From a virus, in IMG/VR virus record IMGVR_UViG_3300030103_004662, positions 21,476-48,286 of that record: DNA of 26,811 nucleotides, one strand, 5' to 3'. Under the pieces are notes generated by a model. The model saw only the letters and a program-made list of their open reading frames with translations, had not been told where the DNA came from and ran no database searches. Numbering within the stretch: the first letter of the stretch is position 1; every line of letters starts with the position of its first letter. Made by a program: the position numbers and the translations under genes. This document shows positions 6,679 to 12,717 of this stretch, piece by piece.

Positions 6679-7719
6679 ATGTCAGTAGACTTCAAAACTT
6701 TCGTGAGCCTAGCACCAGCAGTGAGTGCTGCTCGCCTTCCGGTTCTTCTCCGTGGTCGCCACGGTATCGGCAAGAGCCAAGTTGTTTATCAGTTGGCAGC
6801 TAATGCCAGCTTGCCAGTGGTTGAGCGTCGGGCTAGCCAGATGACCGAGGGTGACTTGGTTGGTCTGCCTAGTGTCGATGGCAATCGCACCAGCTTCAAC
6901 CCACCTGACTGGTTCAAACAAGCTTGCGAAGAGCCTGTCTGCTTGTTCCTTGATGAGGTTGACCGAGCTACCTTGGAAGTTCGCCAAGGGATTTTCGAAC
7001 TGACCGACAGCCGAAAGCTGAATGGTCACCACCTTCATCCTGATACCATCATCTTCGCTGCCGTCAACGGCGGGGAACATGGGGAAAACTACCAAGTCAA
7101 TGAGATGGACCCTGCCGAGCTTGACCGCTGGTCAGTCTGGGACATCGAGCCTACGGTTGAAGACTGGTTGGCTTGGGCTAAGAACAATGTTGACGGTCTC
7201 ATCTGGGACTTCATCAACCAGAACCGGGCTCACCTTGAGCACAACGGTGACATCGAACCTAACAAGCGTTACCCCAGCCGTCGTAGCTGGGACCGGCTTG
7301 ACAAGGTGCTCAAGCAGGCTGATGCTCTGGAAGCCAGCCCCATGATGTTCAACCTGGCTCAAAGCTTCGTCGGCTTCGAGGCTGCTGTCGCTCTCAACGA
7401 CTACGCCAAGAACTACGAGCGGGTCGTGACGGTTGAGCAACTCCTCAACGGGGAGCGAGTTGAAGCTCTGGCTGCAATGTCTCTCAACGAGCACTGCGCA
7501 ATGATTGAAAAGCTTGAAGCTGAAGAGATTTGCAAAGCAGAGTTCTCTGAGGAGCACGTCAAGAATCTGGCGGAATACTTCGTCACGCTGCCCAGCGAGG
7601 CTGCGATGAAGCTCTGGAGCGTAATCTCCCAAGCCGGTGTCCAAGAAAACGTGGTGAAGTTCCACGGTGCCAATGACGGCGCTGTCGGCAGCCACCTCTC
7701 GAAAATCCTGGGAGCCTAA
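6679..7719 (+). CDS. MoxR-type AAA+ ATPase
   Basis: A 346-residue AAA+ ATPase of the MoxR type, expected to act as a hexameric ATP-driven chaperone or remodeller with a vWA partner. Walker A is GRHGIGKS (26-33), Walker B CLFLDE (88-93), sensor 1 the Asn of AAVN (130), and a candidate arginine finger sits in ELDRW (150). The GDLVGLPSVDG stretch after the first strand is typical of MoxR. The C-terminal 150 residues are helical and less conserved. The partner is the gene at 7882, which has its own copy of the same promoter. Codons are biased toward C/G endings, unlike many neighbours, consistent with high expression. The target is unknown. Confidence 0.93.
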   Translation: MSVDFKTFVSLAPAVSAARLPVLLRGRHGIGKSQVVYQLAANASLPVVERRASQMTEGDLVGLPSVDGNRTSFNPPDWFKQACEEPVCLFLDEVDRATLEVRQGIFELTDSRKLNGHHLHPDTIIFAAVNGGEHGENYQVNEMDPAELDRWSVWDIEPTVEDWLAWAKNNVDGLIWDFINQNRAHLEHNGDIEPNKRYPSRRSWDRLDKVLKQADALEASPMMFNLAQSFVGFEAAVALNDYAKNYERVVTVEQLLNGERVEALAAMSLNEHCAMIEKLEAEEICKAEFSEEHVKNLAEYFVTLPSEAAMKLWSVISQAGVQENVVKFHGANDGAVGSHLSKILGA

Positions 7720-7750
7720 CTCTCTCTCAACCCTGCTCTCAGGTGACAAG

Positions 7751-7776
7751 CCCAGCCTAGTGCTGGGTTTTGTTTT
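7751..7776 (+). terminator. Rho-independent terminator
   Basis: A 6-bp stem CCCAGC / GCTGGG (7751-7756 and 7762-7767) with a 5-base loop, followed by TTTTGTTTT. It lies 31 bases after the ATPase stop and upstream of the promoter at 7834, so the ATPase and its partner are separate transcription units. Confidence 0.88.
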
Positions 7777-7833
7777 GTCTACACTAGGGGAGAACTAAAC
7801 TAATATACTGAAAAAGCGGGAATAAATAAAAAG

Positions 7834-7861
7834 TTGACAGACTACCATACCGTGGTAATAT
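7834..7861 (+). promoter_or_regulatory. Sigma70-type promoter, extended -10 (P2)
   Basis: TTGACA at 7834-7839, 16 bases, TAATAT at 7856-7861 with TG-G just before it; A-rich upstream (AATAAATAAAAAG). It drives the gene at 7882. CCGTG-R-TAATATAC is shared almost exactly with P1. Confidence 0.87.
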
Positions 7862-7881
7862 ACTAGTGAGGGAGAGATACA

Positions 7882-9096
7882 GTGAGTTTTGACCTGAAAC
7901 TACACGCTTACCGCTTGCTTATGGATGAGCCGTTCTTTGCGGCTTTGAGCCGTAAGATTGAAAAGCGTGCTGACCGCAGCATTCCGACTGCTGGTGTCCG
8001 GGTATGTCCTGAGACTGCACAGTTTGAAATGTATTATAATCCAGAGTTCTTTGAGAGTCTGCCTGAAGAGCAGGTGCGTGGAGTACTCAAGCATGAGTTC
8101 TACCACCTCATCTTCGAGCACGTCACCAGCCGTAAACCTGAGGGCGTCAACTTCAAGGTCTGGAACATCTGCGCTGACCTGGCTATCAACAGCCACTTGG
8201 TTGGCGAACTGCCTGAGATGGCTTGTATGCCAGGTGTCGGTCCTTTCGAAGACTTGCCCTTAGGGATGTCAGCCGAGTGGTACTTAGCTAACTTCCCAGA
8301 GCGTCCAGAGAATGAAGACTCTGAGAGCGGTGACGGCGAAGGTGGTGAGGGTGAGCCTGGTGATGGTCAGCCTGGTCAAGGTGGAGAGCCTGGCAGCTTT
8401 GATGACCACTCCGGTTGGGATGACGCTGGTCAAAGCCCTGAGCAGCAAGCAGCTAATCAGATGGCTAAAGAGCGACTCAAGCAAGCCATGAAGGATGCTG
8501 CGCAAGAAGCCAGCCAGTCTGCCAAGGGCTGGGGCTCAATGTCTGGGGAAGTAAAGAAAGATATTCTAAAACGACTAGAGAGTAAAGTAGACTGGCGTAA
8601 AGTGCTTCGCTACTTCATCAAGACCAGCCAGCGTGCTAGCCGTCGCTCTAGTGTGAAGCGTATCAATAAGCGGTATGCCTACATCCATCCCGGCAAGAAG
8701 GTTCAGCGCCAGGCAAAGATTGCCATCGCTATCGACCAGTCAGGTAGTGTGGATGATGAGATGCTGTCAGCCTTCTTCGGAGAACTCAACGGGCTCGCTA
8801 AGTTTGCTGAGTTCACGGTAGTACCCTTCGATACTGAGGTGGCTGAGGATAAGGTCTACGTCTGGAAGAAAGGACAGAACAAAGCTGCTGAACGTGTTAG
8901 CTGCGGCGGTACCTGCTTTGATGCTCCTACGGAATATGTCAACAAGCGTGGGGATTTTGACGGCGTTATTATCTTGACGGATATGGAAGCTCCGAAGCCC
9001 AAGGCTTGCAAAGCCCAGCGGATGTGGATGACCGATGAGCGTGGTGCCAGCCGTCCCTACTTCAAAACCAATGAGAAGGTTATCCAAATCGACTAA
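7882..9096 (+). CDS. VWA-like protein with metallopeptidase-type domain (DUF2201)
   Basis: A 404-residue partner of the MoxR ATPase. It starts at GTG after GAGGGAGAGA. Residues 1-145 form the DUF2201-type predicted metallopeptidase domain with HEFYH (71-75), an HExxH-like zinc motif, and nearby WNICADLAIN. Residues about 147-185 are a Gly/Glu/Asp linker of low complexity. The C-terminal part is a von Willebrand A domain with DQSGS, the MIDAS motif, and later GGTCFD and LTDME positions that complete the metal site. The MoxR/vWA pairing is widespread in bacteria, where it inserts metals or remodels complexes. Its presence in a phage points to takeover of a host complex, but the target is unknown. 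HExxH catalysis is predicted, not shown. Confidence 0.9.
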   Translation: MSFDLKLHAYRLLMDEPFFAALSRKIEKRADRSIPTAGVRVCPETAQFEMYYNPEFFESLPEEQVRGVLKHEFYHLIFEHVTSRKPEGVNFKVWNICADLAINSHLVGELPEMACMPGVGPFEDLPLGMSAEWYLANFPERPENEDSESGDGEGGEGEPGDGQPGQGGEPGSFDDHSGWDDAGQSPEQQAANQMAKERLKQAMKDAAQEASQSAKGWGSMSGEVKKDILKRLESKVDWRKVLRYFIKTSQRASRRSSVKRINKRYAYIHPGKKVQRQAKIAIAIDQSGSVDDEMLSAFFGELNGLAKFAEFTVVPFDTEVAEDKVYVWKKGQNKAAERVSCGGTCFDAPTEYVNKRGDFDGVIILTDMEAPKPKACKAQRMWMTDERGASRPYFKTNEKVIQID

Positions 9097-9123
9097 CGCA
9101 TTTTGCGGGAAAGAAATAAAAGA

Positions 9124-9303
9124 ATGCAAAACCTAACAGAGAGAATAGCAGCATATGAATGTGGAGAACTAACTGAAGAGCAAACCATTCAGCTATTTCA
9201 AGAACTGTGTGACAGCCGTCTCATCCTAGAACTGCAAGGTCACTACGGTAGATTGGCTTTCCAGCTTTGGGAAGCTGGTTTGATAACTCTTGACAGCGAT
9301 TGA
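9124..9303 (+). CDS. Small phage protein with LQGHYGR motif
   Basis: A 59-residue protein. The ATG at 9124 is preferred over the TTG at 9103, although its ribosome binding site is weak (GGGAAAG). Sequence LTERIAAYECGELTEEQTIQLFQEL then LQGHYGRLAFQLWEAGLI matches a small helical family frequent in phages (I recall DUF7417-type proteins with YGR then a Gly-Leu-Ile end). Function unknown. The last bases of the gene contain a promoter. Confidence 0.8.
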   Translation: MQNLTERIAAYECGELTEEQTIQLFQELCDSRLILELQGHYGRLAFQLWEAGLITLDSD

Positions 9304-9318
9304 CTGCTGTGTTACAAT
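9290..9318 (+). promoter_or_regulatory. Near-consensus sigma70 promoter
   Basis: TTGACA (9290-9295), a 17-base spacer and TACAAT (9313-9318) with TG-T before it. It is closer to the sigma70 consensus than the other promoters here and lies over the stop codon of the preceding gene. Transcription would begin in the G-run at about 9321-9326, giving a GC-rich leader before the gene at 9444. Confidence 0.85.
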
Positions 9319-9400
9319 AAGGGGGGAGCCCCCTCCCCTCCCCTAAGGTTAGTCCCATGGTGGGGAACCCCCCCTGGGGGTGTCCTAAGGACGTGTTAAA
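9319..9400 (+). other. GC-rich non-coding leader with G/C-run inverted repeats
   Basis: The 140-base gap between the genes at 9124 and 9444 contains a sharply GC-rich block. It has a GGGGGG run (9321-9326), CCCCC and CCCC runs that could pair with it (9329-9342), a CCCCCCC-T-GGGGG block (9368-9380) and a GTCC-TAA-GGAC hairpin (9382-9392). CCTAAGG occurs twice (9342, 9384). There is no T-run, so it is not an intrinsic terminator. It could be a structured 5' leader or a small RNA, given the strong promoter just upstream. Confidence 0.5.
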
Positions 9401-9443
9401 CGGATGCCCAAATTTTCTAGATTTTAAGTTTTAGGAAAACAGA

Positions 9444-9665
9444 ATGATAAAACCAGGAGATATTGTTTTTCAAAAGCGTAAAGGTGGTTTGATGAATAAC
9501 CAGCCTTTAACCTCTCGTCTTGGACTAGTTATTAAAGAACACAACGAGAAAGGAGCGGTACCGCAGTTCTATGTCCAGTTCAATCAAGAGACTCCTAAAT
9601 GGTATTATCAGCATGACCTCAAAAAAATCCAATTCAATAAAAGAAAAGAGAACAAAAATGTTTAA
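9444..9665 (+). CDS. Small SH3-like barrel protein
   Basis: A 73-residue protein with AGGA seven bases upstream. It opens MIKPGDIVFQKRKGG, then LGLVIKEH and a C-terminal FYVQFNQETPKWYYQHDLKKI, the strand order expected of a small SH3-like barrel (GD-x-V, then G-x-V, then W and a final strand). It is the first of five such genes up to 10840. Such phage proteins are usually annotated hypothetical; they may bind nucleic acid or partner proteins. Its end overlaps the next gene by eight bases. Confidence 0.72.
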   Translation: MIKPGDIVFQKRKGGLMNNQPLTSRLGLVIKEHNEKGAVPQFYVQFNQETPKWYYQHDLKKIQFNKRKENKNV

Positions 9666-9924
9666 TATCAACAATATCAAAACCAACGTTCCTGAAATCG
9701 ATGAAGAGAACAAGAACCTTTTCTTAGCTACAGAGTTCTTACAACGCTGCGGTAATCACCCAGGGCTCACAATGCACGAGTTTTATAACGTAGTCTATGC
9801 AGACAATCCAGACATCACTGACGAACGCTATGATGAGCTTTTGACAGCCGCCATTGCTATCGAGACCATGATGAATGTCCAAGAACTAATCGATGAGAAG
9901 CTCGGTGAGCCCACAGTCCATTGA
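9658..9924 (+). CDS. Helical hypothetical protein
   Basis: An 88-residue protein; the start at 9658 follows a weak AAGAGAA and overlaps the previous stop. A longer version from 9571 would run out of frame through the previous gene. The centre is FLQRCGNHPGLTMHEFYNVVYADNPDITDERYDELLTAAI (given in parts: the NHPGLTMHEFYN and NPDITDERYDEL pieces recur in helical phage proteins). It is probably all-alpha with no enzymatic motif. Function unknown; it shares an operon with the small barrel proteins. Confidence 0.7.
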   Translation: MFNINNIKTNVPEIDEENKNLFLATEFLQRCGNHPGLTMHEFYNVVYADNPDITDERYDELLTAAIAIETMMNVQELIDEKLGEPTVH

Positions 9925-10148
9925 CACTTGGGGTTGGTGACTTAGTAGTTATCAGTGATGAGTGCGACATAAAGTACTTTGGCGGCAAGACTGCTATCGT
10001 CATCAAGAATGTAGGGCACGATGCTACCGACCATTCATACGGACAGTATTACCAGCTTCAGTTCGCCAATGGCAAGCATCACATCTTCACGCAGCGTGAG
10101 ATAATACTTCTATCAAAGGCAGGAAGAAAAAATAATGAAAATAGGTGA
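9921..10148 (+). CDS. Small SH3-like barrel protein, TTG start
   Basis: A 75-residue protein. The only possible start after the in-frame stop at 9906 is TTG at 9921, which overlaps the preceding TGA (TTGA), so translation is probably coupled. LGVGDLVVISDE, KTAIVIKNVG and YYQLQFANGKHHIFTQREI give the same barrel pattern as its neighbours. The unusual start codon and weak ribosome binding site suggest low or coupled expression. It overlaps the next start by 14 bases. Confidence 0.68.
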   Translation: MTLGVGDLVVISDECDIKYFGGKTAIVIKNVGHDATDHSYGQYYQLQFANGKHHIFTQREIILLSKAGRKNNENR

Positions 10149-10335
10149 CCTAGTAGAGTTCTCTTACGGCAGAGTAGGCGGACAAATAGATGGAATAGGT
10201 ATTCTAGCCGAGGTAGGTTTATGTGGTAAACATAAAGTGCTGTTTATGGGTAAGGGATACTGGGTGCCGGAAGACTTTGTGAAAGTGATTTCAATGGTAC
10301 GAAAGTCAACTGTAAATGACGATATACTTAATTAA
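10135..10335 (+). CDS. Small SH3-like barrel protein
   Basis: A 66-residue protein starting within the previous gene after GGAAG. MKIGDLVEFSYGRVGG, GIGILAEVGLCGKHKVLF and GYWVPEDFVKVI form an SH3-like barrel pattern ending in a W-V-P-x-D-x-V strand, common in small phage proteins. No cysteine pair or catalytic motif. A 90-base gap follows, in which I see no clear promoter or terminator. Confidence 0.7.
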   Translation: MKIGDLVEFSYGRVGGQIDGIGILAEVGLCGKHKVLFMGKGYWVPEDFVKVISMVRKSTVNDDILN

Positions 10336-10425
10336 AAAGCAGACAGAGGCAGTAAAAAAGCGGGAACCCTTTTGGAGTCTTCTCAGCCTTGGGGAGGTCT
10401 TGTCAACGTTTGGGCATAGTACATA

Positions 10426-10626
10426 ATGTTTCAGAAGGGTGACTTCATTGTCGAGTATGACCGCAGCGACCGCACGGGCGACGTGAGGTTTGGAGTGGTA
10501 ATGAATGTAGAGCCGGGAATGTACGATATACTGGTACTTGATGTAATGTTCGCTACGGAAAGATTATATACTTTTGCCAGCCGTTGCCAGCATTATGAGG
10601 AGTGGTTAGATGAAAACGGTTTTTAG
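10426..10626 (+). CDS. Small SH3-like barrel protein
   Basis: A 66-residue protein whose ATG lacks a visible ribosome binding site, so initiation may depend on an unseen feature. MFQKGDFIVEYDRSDR, RFGVVMNVEPGMYDILVLD and RLYTFASRCQHYEEWL fit the barrel pattern of its neighbours, with a short helix at the end. The following gene starts inside it, 17 bases before its stop. Function unknown. Confidence 0.65.
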   Translation: MFQKGDFIVEYDRSDRTGDVRFGVVMNVEPGMYDILVLDVMFATERLYTFASRCQHYEEWLDENGF

Positions 10627-10840
10627 GATTGGCGACCTTGTAAAGTTTAAAGAAGATTCATGGTGGCTGCAACGTGCTGCCAACTTTCGAAAGCGTTACA
10701 GCAGTGACAGCTTAGTTCTCGTGGTTGACGACCTTGTAGAAAGTGAACAATTTTTTTACGGCGTTGTCTGCGGTGGTGACGGCGAAGCACATTTGTGGAG
10801 TCACGACCAATTTGATTTGGTGCAGTCTGCCGGCAAGTGA
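10610..10840 (+). CDS. Small SH3-like barrel protein
   Basis: A 76-residue protein with GAGGAG seven bases upstream, overlapping the previous gene by 17 bases. FRIGDLVKFKEDSWW opens the barrel, LVLVVDDLVES forms the middle strands and HLWSHDQFDLVQ the end. It is the last of the GD-V cluster. Coupled translation with the previous gene is likely. Confidence 0.7.
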   Translation: MKTVFRIGDLVKFKEDSWWLQRAANFRKRYSSDSLVLVVDDLVESEQFFYGVVCGGDGEAHLWSHDQFDLVQSAGK

Positions 10841-10860
10841 AAAAAATTTCAAGAAAAAAT

Positions 10861-10888
10861 TTGCGAGATTTTGAAACTGTGCTATACT
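10861..10888 (+). promoter_or_regulatory. Sigma70-type promoter, extended -10
   Basis: TTGCGA (10861-10866), 16 bases, TATACT (10883-10888) with TG-C directly before it. An A-rich tract lies just upstream. It precedes the nuclease-like gene at 10918, whose ribosome binding site is GAGGA. The -10 is better than the -35 and the sequence differs from the P1-P6 family. Confidence 0.7.
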
Positions 10889-10917
10889 GCTTTAGATAAT
10901 AAATCGAGGAACAGCCA

Positions 10918-11475
10918 ATGACAACACTGAAAGATATTTCACTTGAAGTAATCAATGAGTCTGTTGCTTTGGGTGCTCATGCTAAGGCACGTCAAGATTT
11001 TAGTGCCATTGGTCAACGGGTATTGGATAGGCTGAGCAGCAAACAACGCTCTGAGTTCTTTGGGGCGTTTTTAGAGGCAGCTTTCGCTGAGTGTATTGCC
11101 GATGAGCACGGCTATGAGTCTAGGCAGCCTGATAACGACCGTGAGCCTGATTTAAACTTTCTAAACGGTCACACGATGGAAATCAAAAATACTTCGACTG
11201 ACACGGGTTGGCGTGGTGGTAAATATTCCAAGCGACCCGGTGATTATATTTTAGTTTCCTATGATAAAGATGAGCACAACGTTTTTGTCGCACTGGCATC
11301 TTTGACTGAAGAAGATTGGCAGCGACCAACATCAAACAATTATTATGGCACTACGTTTACCGCTTCCGACTTGCGTCGGGTTATCAACGAGGGTCGTGGA
11401 AAAATTATTTTGGGCGGGTTTCGCTACGGTCCTAGGAATGGAAAACCTTATCTGCGCCGAGCGGCTGCATTCTAG
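10918..11475 (+). CDS. PD-(D/E)xK restriction-endonuclease-like protein
   Basis: A 185-residue protein. The N-terminal half is helical and includes GAFLEAAFAECIADEHGYES, the helix that usually precedes the active site in this fold. The core is EPDLNFLNGHTMEIKN: Asp78, nine residues, Glu88-x-Lys90, the PD-(D/E)xK signature. GGKYSKRPGDYILVSYD follows as the next strand. The architecture and size resemble type II restriction enzymes, but no methyltransferase is next to it. It could degrade host DNA or act in phage DNA processing. It has its own promoter. The fold call is fairly secure, the role is not. Confidence 0.8.
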   Translation: MTTLKDISLEVINESVALGAHAKARQDFSAIGQRVLDRLSSKQRSEFFGAFLEAAFAECIADEHGYESRQPDNDREPDLNFLNGHTMEIKNTSTDTGWRGGKYSKRPGDYILVSYDKDEHNVFVALASLTEEDWQRPTSNNYYGTTFTASDLRRVINEGRGKIILGGFRYGPRNGKPYLRRAAAF

Positions 11476-11490
11476 GAAGAGTGATGATAT

Positions 11491-11637
11491 ATGAATTTGA
11501 CTAGTATCTTGTTAGAGGTTGGGATATATGGTGTGGCTTGGACTTTTATTAGTTTCGGTTTAACATTACTTTTAGCTGCTGCTTTTTTCGGTATTAGAGA
11601 AGAAAAAAATTTGGAGAAAAATCAAGATGTTTTATAA
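11491..11637 (+). CDS. 48-residue single-span membrane microprotein
   Basis: The ATG lies 15 bases after the previous stop with AGGAAGAG upstream. Residues 10-33 form one long hydrophobic helix (GIYGVAWTFISFGLTLLLAA), followed by a charged tail (GIREEKNLEKNQDVL). The next gene starts inside it, 10 bases before its stop. It belongs with the exported protein and the pilin-like protein that follow, so this may be a small envelope-directed unit. Function unknown. Confidence 0.6.
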   Translation: MNLTSILLEVGIYGVAWTFISFGLTLLLAAAFFGIREEKNLEKNQDVL

Positions 11638-11974
11638 GTCATTGTTTTTACTAGTATTTGGCAATTTGTTCAATCAAGCCTATCAAATGCAAAACATTAC
11701 TTGCCCTAAGTGGGTGCCCGGCACCAATGAAATCCTGCCCCGAGGAGTAACCCTTTCTCCGGAGTTGGAGTTACGCAACAGGGTTCGATGTTATTGTGAG
11801 GTTGTCATGCCGCAAGAGCGGGGATGTATTGCCAACAATGTTCCAAGAAATCTATGCAAGGCACGCACGGCTGCTTGGGTGGAGGATAATCTTATGCTGC
11901 GAAATAATCACATCCAAGTCCAAACGCCGGTTCGGCTACCGCATCGGGATAGAATGATAAATGTCGAACCGTAG
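11627..11974 (+). CDS. Predicted secreted cysteine-containing protein
   Basis: A 115-residue protein with a signal-peptide-like N-terminus (basic start, hydrophobic LFLLVFGNLF, possible cleavage near AYQ-MQN at residue 20). The mature part has cysteines at CPKW, RCYCEV, RGCIAN and NLCKAR, five in about 65 residues, consistent with disulfides in the periplasm. It starts inside the preceding membrane microprotein gene and overlaps the pilin-like gene by 14 bases, so the three are probably translated together. No family is recognised. Confidence 0.68.
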   Translation: MFYKSLFLLVFGNLFNQAYQMQNITCPKWVPGTNEILPRGVTLSPELELRNRVRCYCEVVMPQERGCIANNVPRNLCKARTAAWVEDNLMLRNNHIQVQTPVRLPHRDRMINVEP

Positions 11975-12365
11975 AGGTATGACGCTCATTCTAGTTTTGG
12001 TAATGGCTGCTCTTATTGGTATGAGTGCAATGTTATTATTTTCTACCGCCAATATGGAAACGATGATAGCCGGCAACATTCGGCGTATGAACCAAGCAAA
12101 AATTTCGGCGGCGAGTGGGCTCAATCATTTCGCTGCCCTAAACTTAGATTACAACACACTTAGAGGGCAGGCTGGCGGTCTGCAAACTTTGCAGATTCTT
12201 CCCGTGACTCGTTTGTCGGACAGAACATCCTACGAGGTAAAGGTGCATTTCTCTCCCACTCTAAGTGCAAGACAGTATCTGGTCGAAAGTATTGGTTACT
12301 ATACCAAGGGAGAAAAGATTTTAGCTACCCATCCGATAAAAGCCCTTTTTGAAGGAGCGCAATAA
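11961..12365 (+). CDS. Type IV pilin-like (PilX-type) protein
   Basis: A 134-residue protein with a classic prepilin start: RRG then MTLILVLVMAALIGMSAMLL, a short basic leader ending in Gly6 and a long hydrophobic helix. Residues 31-58 (METMIAGNIRRMNQAK then SAASGL) match the PilX N-terminal family, minor pilins of type IV pili. Glu5 of mature major pilins is replaced by Leu. Prepilin peptidase of the host would be needed to process it. A phage-coded minor-pilin mimic could enter or poison the host pilus and block other pilus-dependent phages; this is inference. No pilus assembly genes are nearby. Confidence 0.8.
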   Translation: MSNRRGMTLILVLVMAALIGMSAMLLFSTANMETMIAGNIRRMNQAKISAASGLNHFAALNLDYNTLRGQAGGLQTLQILPVTRLSDRTSYEVKVHFSPTLSARQYLVESIGYYTKGEKILATHPIKALFEGAQ

Positions 12366-12401
12366 AAAACAAAACTATTTATTGTTACGGCGGAGATTTT
12401 T

Positions 12402-12533
12402 ATGATTACGAAAACTGTTGTTTGGAAAAAGATTCAACAATCCCTCAAAGAAGTGGAACGGTCAAAAAGGTTCACGGAAGATATTATGAAGCGCATCAAG
12501 GAAATTCCTCAAAATGAAAATAAAACTAAGTGA
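12402..12533 (+). CDS. 43-residue basic helical protein
   Basis: The ATG follows CGGAG by seven bases. The product is almost entirely charged and helical (WKKIQQSLKEVERSKRF). Its last 20 bases overlap the first leader-bearing gene at 12514. It is too short to classify but its ribosome binding site and coupling support expression. It lacks the MKxxx leader of the following genes. Confidence 0.55.
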   Translation: MITKTVVWKKIQQSLKEVERSKRFTEDIMKRIKEIPQNENKTK

Positions 12534-12717
12534 ATTAAAAAAAGTTGTTAGACGAGTAGTCAACGAAGCAGCTAAAGAAGGTTCTATACAGAAGATTTAC
12601 CGGCGCTCCTTTTCTCGAATGATTGATAAGGCATCTACGGGCGGTAATAAGAATACCCCACCATTTACAGAGAAAGCACCCCGACCTGGAGATTCAGGTC
12701 CGCCGGGGGACAAGTAA
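12514..12717 (+). CDS. Small basic protein with capsid-targeting-like leader
   Basis: A 67-residue protein beginning MKIKLSELKKVVRRVVNEAAK, an amphipathic helix ending in V-N-E-A, similar to the L/I-x-E|A/G cleavage site of T4-type prohead protease. The rest is basic, then Pro/Gly-rich (PRPGDSGPPGDK). It could be an internal head protein or scaffold piece. It abuts the next gene (TAA-ATG). The leader similarity to five other genes in the cassette is the main evidence; no database family is recognised. Confidence 0.68.
   Translation: MKIKLSELKKVVRRVVNEAAKEGSIQKIYRRSFSRMIDKASTGGNKNTPPFTEKAPRPGDSGPPGDK

Noticed and set aside
7132-7749. Antisense ORF of 205 codons opposite the MoxR ATPase gene
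   Set aside because: It runs entirely opposite a gene with clear Walker motifs and promoter; no ribosome binding site or recognisable domain. A by-product of strong codon bias.
10336-10425. Possible promoter TTGTCA with TACATA before the gene at 10426
   Set aside because: Spacing between the boxes is only 13 bases, too short for a sigma70 promoter.
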